A stretch of 41,291 nt of DNA from an uncultured Prevotella sp. (GTDB lineage Bacteria; Bacteroidota; Bacteroidia; Bacteroidales; Bacteroidaceae). Made by a program: the position numbers and the translations under genes. Below, in pieces: positions 17,095 to 24,243 of this stretch; position 1 is the stretch's first letter, and the number at the start of each line of letters is the position of its first letter. The notes under the pieces are model-generated. The model saw only the letters and a program-made list of their open reading frames with translations, was not told where the DNA came from and made no database searches. The DNA lies in NCBI GenBank assembly GCA_900548585.1, contig URLI01000017.1, forward strand, positions 1-41,291. Direction: 5' to 3'.

Positions 17095-17102
17095 CAAAGT
17101 TA
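17095..17102 (-). promoter_or_regulatory. Candidate -7 box (TAACTTTG) for the FISUMP lipoprotein gene
   Basis: The minus strand reads TAACTTTG. There is no convincing TTTG 19-21 bp upstream. If used, the leader would be about 130 bases, unusually long for this window. Confidence 0.35.
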
Positions 17103-17260
17103 TTTGGAACAACCAAATAATTTGCGTTAAAAGAAGAAAGAAAGTTGTTTTTTCTTTGCAACACATCCCGCACCAAAGGATATTTGGTGCAATACTGTAA
17201 GTGGCTATGTGAAAAAGCTGATTTCAATCTATATAGTGTTTTATTTGTTTGCAAAGATAA

Positions 17261-17314
17261 TATATCTTTTCGTATTTTGCAAATTTATATATCTTTTCGT
17301 ATTTTGCAAATTTA
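17261..17314. repeat. Perfect 27-bp tandem direct repeat, two copies
   Basis: 17261-17287 and 17288-17314 are identical; each begins TATATCTTTTCG and ends TTTTGCAAATTTA. The repeat lies in the 532-bp A+T-rich gap (16957-17488) between the divergent FISUMP and lipoprotein genes. Each unit holds near-matches to a -7 box (TATCTTTT, TATTTTG). No gene is supported in the rest of the gap, which otherwise holds the two flanking promoters. Confidence 0.85.
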
Positions 17315-17420
17315 TAAAAGAAAAAATATAGGTTTTAGGTCTCTTTTTGCACTTGCTGGTTGACTCTACCTACGATGCGGGGCCATAATTCCCTTTTTTA
17401 TTACCTTTTGCGGATAACTC

Positions 17421-17451
17421 TTTGCCATATCGGTAAAAAAGAGTACCTTTG
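17421..17451 (+). promoter_or_regulatory. Promoter for the small coiled-coil lipoprotein gene
   Basis: TTTG at 17421-17424, a 19-bp spacer and TACCTTTG at 17444-17451 fit the consensus exactly. Transcription should begin near 17456, about 33 bases before the ATG at 17489. Confidence 0.75.
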
Positions 17452-17488
17452 TGATTTGAAACACATGACAAGAAACAATTACAGAACG

Positions 17489-17944
17489 ATGAAAAAGATA
17501 TTTCTCCTTGCCATGGCAGCGTTCGCGCTGGTCTCATGCAGGCAGACCGATGCCCAGAAAGAGGCGGAGGGACTGCTGAGAAAGGCGGAAAGCGAGTGCG
17601 AGGCAGGGAACTTCGAGGCATCGCTGCGCTGCATAGATTCGCTGCGCAGCGTATATCCGAACGCCGTTGACACACGGATGCGCGCGCTGAAACTCTACCA
17701 GGACGTGTGCCTCAGGCAGGCGCAGGAAAACGTCGAGGCTCTCGACTCCGAACTGGAGAATGCCAAGGCGGAGTACAACGCGAGGAAAACGATTGCCGGG
17801 AAACACCACGAGGAAGGCACGGCTACGGCGGAGGAGCTGACGGAGGTCGGCCGGCTGCGGCTCAGGCGCGACTCGCTGCAGGTGAGGCTCGACACGGAGT
17901 GTGCCAAGGTGAGGCTGATAAGGCAGAAGCAGAAAGAGGGATGA
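17489..17944 (+). CDS. Small coiled-coil lipoprotein, unknown function
   Basis: A 151-residue protein with a signal peptide MKKIFLLAMAAFALVSC (lipidated cysteine at 17). A mostly helical, highly charged body follows, beginning QKEAEGLLRKAESECEAGNF, which looks like one TPR-like helical hairpin (AGNFEASLRCIDSLRSVYP), then a coiled coil to the end (LRLRRDSLQVRLDTE). I do not recognise the family beyond a Bacteroidales lipoprotein. ATG 17489 is preferred to 17465 because the signal peptide begins there; the eight extra residues carry no export features. It has its own strong promoter. It may be periplasmic-facing; the function is not predictable. Confidence 0.75.
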   Translation: MKKIFLLAMAAFALVSCRQTDAQKEAEGLLRKAESECEAGNFEASLRCIDSLRSVYPNAVDTRMRALKLYQDVCLRQAQENVEALDSELENAKAEYNARKTIAGKHHEEGTATAEELTEVGRLRLRRDSLQVRLDTECAKVRLIRQKQKEG

Positions 17945-18015
17945 GAAAGGCACTAAAAAAGCAGCCGCAAGCCACTTTTCACGCTCATTGCCTTCCCGTT
18001 CTCGGAAAAAAGGAT

Positions 18016-18023
18016 TAAATTTG
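18016..18023 (+). promoter_or_regulatory. Candidate -7 box (TAAATTTG) for the DUF1599 gene
   Basis: TAAATTTG at 18016-18023 matches TAnnTTTG and lies 21 bases before the ATG. The -33 element is weak, with only a TTG 25 bp upstream. Confidence 0.45.
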
Positions 18024-18044
18024 CACCCGATAATATAATAAATA

Positions 18045-18599
18045 ATGTGTAACACCACACACGACACGGAGGGACAGTTCAGGGAAGCGATGCGGAAATG
18101 CCGCGAACTGTTCCGCAAGAAACTGCACGACTACGGAGCGTCATGGCGGATACTGCGGCCATCGTCGCTCACCGACCAGCTTTTCATCAAGGCGAAACGT
18201 ATTCGCTCGCTCGAGATCAAGAAGCAGTCGATGGTGGGTGAAGGCATGCTGCCGGAGTTCGTCGCACTGATAAACTACGGGATAGTCGGCCTGATACAGT
18301 TAGACAAGGGGTTTGCCGACACCGCCGACGTGTCTGCCGACGAGGCCATGGCCCTCTATGACCGCCACGCCGAAGAGGCACTGCAGCTGATGCTGCGCAA
18401 GAACCACGACTACGACGAGGCATGGCGGTCGATGAGGGTGAGCAGCTACACCGACCTCATCCTCACGAAACTGCAGAGGATAAAGGAGATGGAGGACATC
18501 GGGGGCAACACCCTCGTGAGCGAGGGCATCGGCTCAAACTACATGGACATCATCAACTATGCCGTGTTCGGGGTGATAAAACTGAGCAATGAAGGCTGA
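18045..18599 (+). CDS. Tandem DUF1599 protein
   Basis: A 184-residue soluble protein made of two copies of the DUF1599 unit (nucleotide-modification-associated domain 1 in Pfam naming). The internal duplication is plain: HDYGASWRILRPSSLTDQL at about 28-46 and HDYDEAWRSMRVSSYTDLI at about 121-139, each followed by a helix with KAKRIRSLE or KLQRIKEME, then an E..G....Y.D.INY pattern. The biochemical role is unknown; the name reflects co-occurrence with DNA-base modification genes in phages, and there is no such gene here. In Bacteroidota this gene commonly precedes the DoxX-like and tpiA genes, and here it overlaps the next start by 11 bases, so the genes are probably coupled. Confidence 0.85.
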   Translation: MCNTTHDTEGQFREAMRKCRELFRKKLHDYGASWRILRPSSLTDQLFIKAKRIRSLEIKKQSMVGEGMLPEFVALINYGIVGLIQLDKGFADTADVSADEAMALYDRHAEEALQLMLRKNHDYDEAWRSMRVSSYTDLILTKLQRIKEMEDIGGNTLVSEGIGSNYMDIINYAVFGVIKLSNEG

Positions 18600-20652
18600 A
18601 CGTTTCACAGTGAACCTGTGCCGCATGGTTCTCGCCGTGACGCTTGTCGTATCCGGCTTTGTCAAGGCCATCGACCCGCTCGGCACACAATACAAGATTG
18701 AGGACTATGCCGGCGCGGCGGGACTGCCGGACGCGGCGAGCCCGTGGGTGACGCTCGGGCTGTCGGTGTCACTGTCGGCGCTGGAGTTCTGCCTCGGCAT
18801 ATTCCTGCTGTTCGCCATGCACCGCAGGGTGGTGTCGCGCATCGCGGCGGCGTTCTTGGGGCTTATGACCGCCATCACGCTGTGGCTATGGATCGCCGAC
18901 CCAATCACCGACTGCGGCTGTTTCGGCGATGCGATACACCTGAGCAACGGGGAGACGCTGCTGAAGAACGTCGTGCTGGCGGCGTGCGCAGCCGTGGTGG
19001 CGTGGAGGCCAAGGCGGATGATACGCTTCATCAGCCGCACGAACCAGTGGATAGTAACGAACTACACAATCGTGTTCATCGCCGGCGTGAGCATATACTG
19101 CCTCTACACGCTGCCGCTGTTCGACTTCCGGCCATACCACGTCGGCGCGGACATAAGGAAGGGGATGGAAATGCCGCCGGGGGAAAAGGGCCCGGAGCTC
19201 GCCACGACGTTCATCATGGAGAAGGACGGCCAGCGGCGCGAGTTCTCGCTCGACGACTACCCGGACTCCACATGGACGTTCGTCGACAGCAAGACGGTGC
19301 AGGTGAGCGAGGGGTATGTGCCGCCGATACACGACTTCTCAATAACGATGCGGGGCGACGGCGGCGACATCACCGAGGAGGTGCTGGCAGACAAGGGATA
19401 CACCTTCCTGCTCGTGTCGCCACAGATTGAAAAGGCCGACGACTCGAACTTCGGCGACATCGACCGCCTGTGCGAGTATGCCGGCGACCACGGGATGCGC
19501 TTCATAGGCCTCACAGCGAGCAGCGACAAGGCGATAGAACAATGGCGCGACCTGACGGGGGCGGAATACGACTTCGCCATCTGTGACGGAACGACGCTGA
19601 AGACAATGATACGGAGCAACCCGGGACTGATGCTGCTCAGGGAAGGGCGCGTCATCGGGAAATGGAGCCACAACGCCCTGCCTGACCCGTCGTCGGCGGA
19701 GTTCAGGGAAACGATAAGGACCGGCGCCGATGCCGGCGGCAACGGGACGGCAAGGAAAATGGCAGAGGTGATAATGTGGTTTGCCATACCGCTGCTGGCC
19801 CTCACCGCCGCCGACAGGCTGTGGGCATGGGGCGCGTGGGTAAGGAAAAGGGAAAAATCAAACATATTATACAAACTTTTAAAACGAAAGACTATGAGAA
19901 AGAAAATCGTTGCAGGCAACTGGAAAATGAACCTCAACCTGCAGGAGGGAGTGGCTCTGGCAAAGGAACTGAACGAATCGCTGAAAGTCAGCAGGCCGAA
20001 CTGTGACGTGATAATATGCACACCGTTCATACATCTCGCCACGGTGGCAGAGAAAATCGACCAGGACGTGCTGGCTCTCGGCGCGGAGAACTGCGCCGAC
20101 AAGGAGAAAGGCGCATACACGGGCGAGGTGAGCGCCGAGATGGTGAGGAGCACCGGGGCGCAGTATGTCATCATAGGCCACTCGGAGCGCCGGGGATACT
20201 ATGGCGAGACACCGGAGATACTGAAGGAGAAGGTGCTGCTCGCGCTCAAGAACGGGCTGAAGGTGATTTTCTGCATCGGCGAGAGTCTCGAGGAGCGCGA
20301 GGCCGGGAGGCAGAACGAGGTGGTGAAGGCGGAGCTCGAGGGCTCGGTGTTCAACCTGCCGGAAGAGGACTTCCGCAAACTGATCATCGCATACGAGCCG
20401 ATATGGGCCATCGGGACAGGCAAGACAGCGACGGCCGAACAGGCAGAGGAGATACACGCATACGTGCGCTCAATAATAGAAGAGAAATACGGGAAGGCCG
20501 TGGCAGAGGACACATCGATACTCTACGGAGGCTCGTGCAAGGCAAGCAACGCGCCGGAACTGTTCGCCAAGCCTGACATCGACGGCGGACTGATTGGAGG
20601 GGCCTCGCTTAAGGCAGCCGACTTCAGGGGCATCATCGACGCATGGAAATAA
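18589..20652 (+). CDS. BT_3928-like DoxX membrane protein read in frame into triose-phosphate isomerase
   Basis: One uninterrupted 687-codon frame. Residues 1 to about 435 are a DoxX/MauE-like protein. Four N-terminal membrane helices (about 11-28, 53-76, 83-103, 124-141) surround the DCGCFGD motif at about 108-114. A fifth helix (about 150-172) leads to a periplasmic thioredoxin-like or DUF region of some 200 residues, and a last helix at about 396-412 (MWFAIPLLALTAADRL) is followed by a very basic linker. Residue 436 is the Met that normally starts TpiA. In the Bacteroidota I know, the two genes are neighbours but separated by a stop; here none occurs. The positive linker would place TpiA in the cytoplasm, tethered to the membrane. 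The alternative is lost termination of the first gene with independent initiation of tpiA. Confidence 0.8.
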   Translation: MKAERFTVNLCRMVLAVTLVVSGFVKAIDPLGTQYKIEDYAGAAGLPDAASPWVTLGLSVSLSALEFCLGIFLLFAMHRRVVSRIAAAFLGLMTAITLWLWIADPITDCGCFGDAIHLSNGETLLKNVVLAACAAVVAWRPRRMIRFISRTNQWIVTNYTIVFIAGVSIYCLYTLPLFDFRPYHVGADIRKGMEMPPGEKGPELATTFIMEKDGQRREFSLDDYPDSTWTFVDSKTVQVSEGYVPPIHDFSITMRGDGGDITEEVLADKGYTFLLVSPQIEKADDSNFGDIDRLCEYAGDHGMRFIGLTASSDKAIEQWRDLTGAEYDFAICDGTTLKTMIRSNPGLMLLREGRVIGKWSHNALPDPSSAEFRETIRTGADAGGNGTARKMAEVIMWFAIPLLALTAADRLWAWGAWVRKREKSNILYKLLKRKTMRKKIVAGNWKMNLNLQEGVALAKELNESLKVSRPNCDVIICTPFIHLATVAEKIDQDVLALGAENCADKEKGAYTGEVSAEMVRSTGAQYVIIGHSERRGYYGETPEILKEKVLLALKNGLKVIFCIGESLEEREAGRQNEVVKAELEGSVFNLPEEDFRKLIIAYEPIWAIGTGKTATAEQAEEIHAYVRSIIEEKYGKAVAEDTSILYGGSCKASNAPELFAKPDIDGGLIGGASLKAADFRGIIDAWK
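19894..20652 (+). CDS. tpiA: Triose-phosphate isomerase TpiA (own start inside the fused frame)
   Basis: Interconverts dihydroxyacetone phosphate and glyceraldehyde 3-phosphate in glycolysis. From the internal ATG the protein has 252 residues, the normal length. It starts with AGNWKMN (K11 substrate lysine) and has IIGHSERR with electrophile H96, AYEPIWAIGTG with catalytic base E168, and the C-terminal LYGGSCKASNAPEL and DGGLIGGASLK phosphate-binding segments. The first residues match typical TpiA N termini, so this ATG was probably the ancestral start. No TAnnTTTG box or clear ribosome site is visible just upstream (the region is A-rich), so it is not possible to say from sequence whether free TpiA is made. 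SPOR and folE genes follow closely. Confidence 0.85.
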   Translation: MRKKIVAGNWKMNLNLQEGVALAKELNESLKVSRPNCDVIICTPFIHLATVAEKIDQDVLALGAENCADKEKGAYTGEVSAEMVRSTGAQYVIIGHSERRGYYGETPEILKEKVLLALKNGLKVIFCIGESLEEREAGRQNEVVKAELEGSVFNLPEEDFRKLIIAYEPIWAIGTGKTATAEQAEEIHAYVRSIIEEKYGKAVAEDTSILYGGSCKASNAPELFAKPDIDGGLIGGASLKAADFRGIIDAWK

Positions 20653-20695
20653 TTGCCGGGCGCAAGCCAAAACGCGCCCAAGCCAAAAATCCATC

Positions 20696-21358
20696 ATGAT
20701 TATGAGAAACCTTTTACTGACAATAGTCATGGCCGTCGCCGGCACAACGGCCGCCGGGGCGCAGAACTTCCTTCAGCACCTGCGGCAAAGGCAGCAGGGG
20801 CAAGGGGTGGTCACAGTGAACGAGAGCCAAAGTATCGACAGTCTCATTGACAACATCACGCCGCCGCCGGCAAGGAAACCGGAGCAGCCCGCACGGAAAA
20901 ACGACAAGGCAACAGAGGGGACGCCAAAGAAAGACGAGCCCAAGGGCGAGGCGCCAAGGAAGGAACAGGCAAGCCCCGTGCATGAGCAGGCGAGAACCGA
21001 GTACGAGCGGGCAAGAGCCGACTACAACAGGCACACGCCGGAGGCCGAGGAGAACACCACCGTCGACAAGAGGAAAAAAGTGATGCTCAACGGACACCGC
21101 GCCAATGGCTACAGGGTGCAGGTGTACCGTGGCGGAGGGACACGCAACGCGAAGCAGAAGGCACAGTCGCTGGGAAACAGCCTGAAGGCCAAGTTCCCCG
21201 AGCAACCGGTCTATGTGCACTTCTTCTCGCCGAACTGGACCGTGCGCATGGGCAACTACAGGTCGCAGGAAGAGGCCGTGCGGATGCTGCGCCAGGCGAA
21301 AAAGGCTGGCTTCGGCTCGGCTACGATAGTGAGAGGTCCTATAACAGTTTCAAGATAA
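20696..21358 (+). CDS. SPOR-domain exported protein
   Basis: A 220-residue protein that begins with a signal peptide (MRNLLLTIVMAVAGTTAAGAQ, type I cleavage after AGA). A long Lys/Glu/Pro-rich low-complexity spacer follows (about 45-135). The C-terminal SPOR domain starts GYRVQVYRGGGTRNAKQKA and contains VRMGNYRSQEEAVRML, the second half of the SPOR repeat. SPOR domains bind denuded peptidoglycan glycan strands at division sites, so a septal periplasmic location is likely. The start is 20696 or 20702 (two ATGs, MIM); an in-frame extension to 20594 overlaps tpiA and lacks a signal peptide. It lies four bases before folE. Confidence 0.88.
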   Translation: MIMRNLLLTIVMAVAGTTAAGAQNFLQHLRQRQQGQGVVTVNESQSIDSLIDNITPPPARKPEQPARKNDKATEGTPKKDEPKGEAPRKEQASPVHEQARTEYERARADYNRHTPEAEENTTVDKRKKVMLNGHRANGYRVQVYRGGGTRNAKQKAQSLGNSLKAKFPEQPVYVHFFSPNWTVRMGNYRSQEEAVRMLRQAKKAGFGSATIVRGPITVSR

Positions 21359-21362
21359 ATTT

Positions 21363-21956
21363 ATGAATCCAGAGATAGATTTCCGCGAAGGACTTGACGA
21401 GCTCGCGGAGCATTACAAGGGTATTCTCCAACTTCTCGGGGAAGATACCGGACGGGAAGGACTGCTGAAAACACCCATCAGGGTGGCCAAGGCGATGCAG
21501 ATACTGACACGCGGATACACACAGGACGCCAACAAGGTGCTGACCGACGCGCTATTCGCGGAGAAATACAACCAGATGGTCATCGTGAAGGACATCGACT
21601 TCTTCTCGCTCTGCGAGCACCACATGCTGCCGTTCTACGGTAAGGTGCATGTGGCGTACATTCCCAACGGGTATATCACAGGGCTGTCAAAGATTGCACG
21701 TGTCGTTGATATTTTCAGCCATCGCCTGCAAGTGCAGGAACGCCTCAACCAGCAGATAAAGGACTGCATACAGAACACGCTGCACCCTCTCGGGGTGATG
21801 GTGGTGATCGAGGCGAAGCACATGTGCATGCAGATGCGCGGCGTGGAGAAACAGGGCGCCGTCACCACGACAAGCGACTTCAGCGGGGCATTCAACCAGG
21901 CCAAGACACGCGAGGAGTTTATGAACCTGCTGCACAGCGAGGGGAAACACATCTGA
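21363..21956 (+). CDS. folE: GTP cyclohydrolase I FolE
   Basis: Converts GTP to 7,8-dihydroneopterin triphosphate, the entry step of tetrahydrofolate synthesis. The 197-residue protein has zinc ligands in LCEHHMLPF (C84, H87) and C155 in AKHMCMQMRG, plus GLSKIARVVDIFSHRLQVQE, QGAVTTTSDFSGAF and the N-terminal GRE-LLKTP-RVAKA pattern. It is separated from the SPOR gene by four bases, so it is the last member of the DUF1599-doxX/tpiA-SPOR-folE operon. A hairpin follows the stop. folK, for a later step, is 16 kb away in another operon. Confidence 0.96.
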   Translation: MNPEIDFREGLDELAEHYKGILQLLGEDTGREGLLKTPIRVAKAMQILTRGYTQDANKVLTDALFAEKYNQMVIVKDIDFFSLCEHHMLPFYGKVHVAYIPNGYITGLSKIARVVDIFSHRLQVQERLNQQIKDCIQNTLHPLGVMVVIEAKHMCMQMRGVEKQGAVTTTSDFSGAFNQAKTREEFMNLLHSEGKHI

Positions 21957-21984
21957 GCGGAATGGTTAAACAATTCTAAAAAAC

Positions 21985-22017
21985 GCACTGCCGGTGCAAT
22001 ATTAAGACCGGCGGTGC
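21985..22017 (+). terminator. Hairpin after folE, possible terminator
   Basis: GCACTGCCGGT (21985-21995) pairs over 11 positions (one G-T) with ACCGGCGGTGC (22007-22017), loop 11 bases. Only ATTTGTATT follows, so it is a weak intrinsic terminator or a 3' stabilising hairpin. Confidence 0.5.
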
Positions 22018-22054
22018 ATTTGTATTCCTGAAACAATTTAAACAACAAATTAAT

Positions 22055-22669
22055 ATGAAAAGAACTTTTCGGTTGACCACACTACTGCTCACGGCACTGC
22101 TCGCAATGTCGCTGTCGTCATGCCTGAACGACAATAACGACACAGTGCAGCAAGTGGGGAAAAAGGACTACGAGGCACTGAGCGGAAACTTCACCGGGAC
22201 GGCGAAGTACATAGCAAAACCCAGCGACAAGACACTGACAACGGAAGAGGGTGTGAAAATCGCCGTCACCCCGGACTCTATCATGAGGATAACGGGAATA
22301 TCGGCCGCCGCCCTCGCCAAGAACATCAGCGACGATGACATACGCCAGGCAATCGCCGCCCAGCCCAGCCCGGTGCTCACCGCGCGCTTCGTTATCTATT
22401 CGGCGGCATCGCAGGGAATGTCAATGTTCATGAAGCCACTGCCGGTTGAATTCAAGGGAGTGACGGTGAAAGGCGAGAAACACGACTACGCCATAGCGTT
22501 CCACAGTCCATCGCTGGCATCCCTGTCCTCGTCGTACAACAAGCTTACCGTAAGCATATTCATGAAAACGCTCATGGAAGATGGAAAGGAGAAGGAAAGT
22601 TTCTTTAACTTCGACACCGAGGTAAACGAGAAGATAACAATCTTCATCGAATGTAACAGGGACAAGTGA
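22055..22669 (+). CDS. Lipoprotein, DUF4840-like
   Basis: A 204-residue exported lipoprotein. The signal peptide ends in LSSC (cysteine at 23), followed by LNDNND, a fairly acidic stretch that may act as a surface-export signal. The body begins DYEALSGNFTGTAKYIAK and has alternating beta-strand patterns throughout, ending NEKITIFIECNRD. It resembles the Bacteroidota lipoproteins grouped as DUF4840; I hold this name with moderate confidence and know no function. It has no clear promoter of its own and lies 98 bp after folE beyond a hairpin. An inverted-repeat element follows it. Confidence 0.75.
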   Translation: MKRTFRLTTLLLTALLAMSLSSCLNDNNDTVQQVGKKDYEALSGNFTGTAKYIAKPSDKTLTTEEGVKIAVTPDSIMRITGISAAALAKNISDDDIRQAIAAQPSPVLTARFVIYSAASQGMSMFMKPLPVEFKGVTVKGEKHDYAIAFHSPSLASLSSSYNKLTVSIFMKTLMEDGKEKESFFNFDTEVNEKITIFIECNRDK

Positions 22670-22818
22670 CTCTTTCCCACACATACTGAAGATGGATGCC
22701 GTGGGGCTTGCCTTAATCCCTCCCTCCGCTTGCCGTGACAAAAGCGCGGGACGACGGGGGCTTGTGCGCAGGCATTGACTTGCGCACTGCAAGTCCGGCA
22801 TCCGTTGCGATGCCATTG

Positions 22819-23015
22819 AACCCAAATCGGTCATTACAACACAGATTTTTCAATTTCATCCTGGAAACCTGTTCCCCGGCTGCTTGCAGTCGCTTGCCGG
22901 CATCTTGCCCGTTGTTTTTTCTTGACGTAGCCCGCTACGCCTGCAAAAAAACAACAGCCAATCTGCCTGGGCAACCGACTGCAATCAGTTCGGGCTCTAA
23001 TGACCGATTTGGGTT
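22819..23015. mobile_element. MITE-like or REP-like 197-bp inverted-repeat element
   Basis: The ends are an exact 18-bp inverted repeat: AACCCAAATCGGTCATTA (22819-22836) and its reverse complement (22998-23015). Inside are further paired blocks: TTGCAGTCG (22884-22892) with CGACTGCAA (22976-22984), GTTGTTTTTT (22911-22920) with AAAAAAACAAC (22945-22955), and a central CGTAG-CCCG-CTACG hairpin (22926-22939). No ORF is supported inside and no clear target duplication flanks it. It lies between the lipoprotein stop and the tRNA-Pro terminator and accounts for most of the 403-bp gene-free stretch from 22670. Confidence 0.75.
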
Positions 23016-23027
23016 GAACCAAAAAAC

Positions 23028-23061
23028 AAAAGGCTGATTTCCGATCAGGAATCAGCCTTTT
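23028..23061 (-). terminator. Intrinsic terminator for tRNA-Pro
   Basis: AAAAGGCTGATT (23028-23039) pairs with AATCAGCCTTTT (23050-23061), 12 perfect pairs over a 10-base loop. On the minus strand the stem is followed by TTTTGTTTTTT, and it starts 12 bases past the tRNA 3' end. The flanking A/T runs also allow it to work on the plus strand. Confidence 0.85.
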
Positions 23062-23072
23062 TCCTTTGTCCG

Positions 23073-23145
23073 TCGGGATTACTGGACTCGAACCAGCGAC
23101 CTCGCGCCCCCCAGACGTGTGCGCTACCAACTGCGCTAAATCCCG
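23073..23145 (-). tRNA. tRNA-Pro (anticodon GGG)
   Basis: On the minus strand a 73-base cloverleaf can be drawn. The acceptor CGGGATT/AATCCCG has seven perfect pairs with discriminator A. The D stem is GCGC/GCGC with loop AGTTGGTA. The anticodon loop is CTGGGGG, with GGG at 34-36. The T stem is GCTGG/CCAGT with loop TTCGAGT. The 3' CCA is not encoded, as usual in Bacteroidota. One oddity is that the anticodon stem CACGT/GCGCG contains an A-C opposition at 28-42. Confidence 0.93.
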
Positions 23146-23330
23146 GACAGCATTTCATCGCCACATGATATATGGCTTAAATGCAGGTGCAAAGGTATGT
23201 AATTTCGGTGAGAAAAACAAATATTTGAAGATGTTTTTTGCCCCGTATGGCGCGATTGCCGAAAAATGTCGCGGATGTGTTATGTGCGGCATCACTGTTG
23301 CCTGCATGGCACGCGTGCCTGCAAGCCCAT

Positions 23331-24191
23331 TCAGCGTGCGCTCTTCGACGGCGCGTAGCAGCGGTGCCTGGCGTTGATTAGTTCCACGACTGGCTTCAGC
23401 CGCATGTCGGTGATTGGCTGGTTGCGGTAGATTTCCTTCTGCGCGTCGTACAGTTTCCTGTTTCCCCGGTCAATCAGTTCCCTTATGTTTGGCGGCACGA
23501 GGAACGTTGCCTGCTCGCCGACCTTTGAGTATATGTCGCTCTGGAAATTGAATATCGACACAAGGTCGAAGTCGGCAAAGTGTATGTATGTGTTGCCCGT
23601 GGCTTTCAGCCACTTTGCCAGTTCCGCCCCGCGCGCGTGCCTGTGCACGAAGAGGATTTTCCGCTTTGGGAACATGTGCATGTAACTGCGTATCCGGCGG
23701 AATGTCTCCACGCTCTCCACCCCCACTATCAGCACATCGCGCGGCACGCTGAATATCTTGTAATCGTATATATAAATGCAAATGCCGCGTGGCGGGTTGA
23801 TTGTGAAGTGCGCTCCCCCCACCTGCGCGTCCAGTGGCTCCACGGAAGTGACGTAGAAGCCTTCCGCCGGGCTTGTCTTTCCAGTCCTCGCCTCCAATAT
23901 TGGCTCAGGGACATCATCTCCCGTGCCGTCGCCGTCCCCTTTTGACTGCATGTCGTATAAGTTCCGCAAATCCTGTATGTTGAGTTCTTCTGCAAGGTAC
24001 TTCCTCAGACGCTCTGTGCTCACGGCCTTGAATGTGGTGCGTGTGCCATGCTGCGTCGCCGGCATCAGTATGCCCGCACGTTTCATGTTGTCGAACAAAC
24101 GTGTCTGCGTCTCGCTTTGCGTCAATTCCTCGCCATTATACAGGGCAAGCAGACGTTTCAATGCTCCTTGAGTGTTTTTTTGTCTTTTCAT
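23331..24191 (-). CDS. Unrecognised protein with TOPRIM-like C-terminal half
   Basis: A 286-residue soluble protein. The N-terminal third (about 1-75) looks like helix-turn-helix material (LKRLLALYNGEELTQSETQT, then STERLRKYLAEEL). A charged Gly/Asp linker follows at about 82-95. The C-terminal half has VLIVGVESVETF at about 153-164 and, after a KILFVHR strand, YIHFADFDLVSI at about 202-213. A glutamate after a hydrophobic strand plus a later DxD is the TOPRIM metal-binding layout; candidate residues are E159 or E162, D207 and D209. The layout recalls the nuclease subunit of Wadjet (JetD/DUF2220) and topoisomerase-VI-A-like proteins, but no SMC-like or Jet partners are adjacent. It is a single gene with its own candidate promoter. 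TOPRIM is an inference; the function is unknown. Confidence 0.7.
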   Translation of the reverse strand: MKRQKNTQGALKRLLALYNGEELTQSETQTRLFDNMKRAGILMPATQHGTRTTFKAVSTERLRKYLAEELNIQDLRNLYDMQSKGDGDGTGDDVPEPILEARTGKTSPAEGFYVTSVEPLDAQVGGAHFTINPPRGICIYIYDYKIFSVPRDVLIVGVESVETFRRIRSYMHMFPKRKILFVHRHARGAELAKWLKATGNTYIHFADFDLVSIFNFQSDIYSKVGEQATFLVPPNIRELIDRGNRKLYDAQKEIYRNQPITDMRLKPVVELINARHRCYAPSKSAR

Positions 24192-24235
24192 ACCATGTAC
24201 CTATTAAGAAAAAACTTAAAACAAGCAATTCATTG

Positions 24236-24243
24236 CAAATATA
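24236..24243 (-). promoter_or_regulatory. Candidate -7 box (TATATTTG) for the TOPRIM-like gene
   Basis: The minus strand reads TATATTTG, 44 bases before the ATG at 24191. No good -33 element is visible. Confidence 0.45.
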
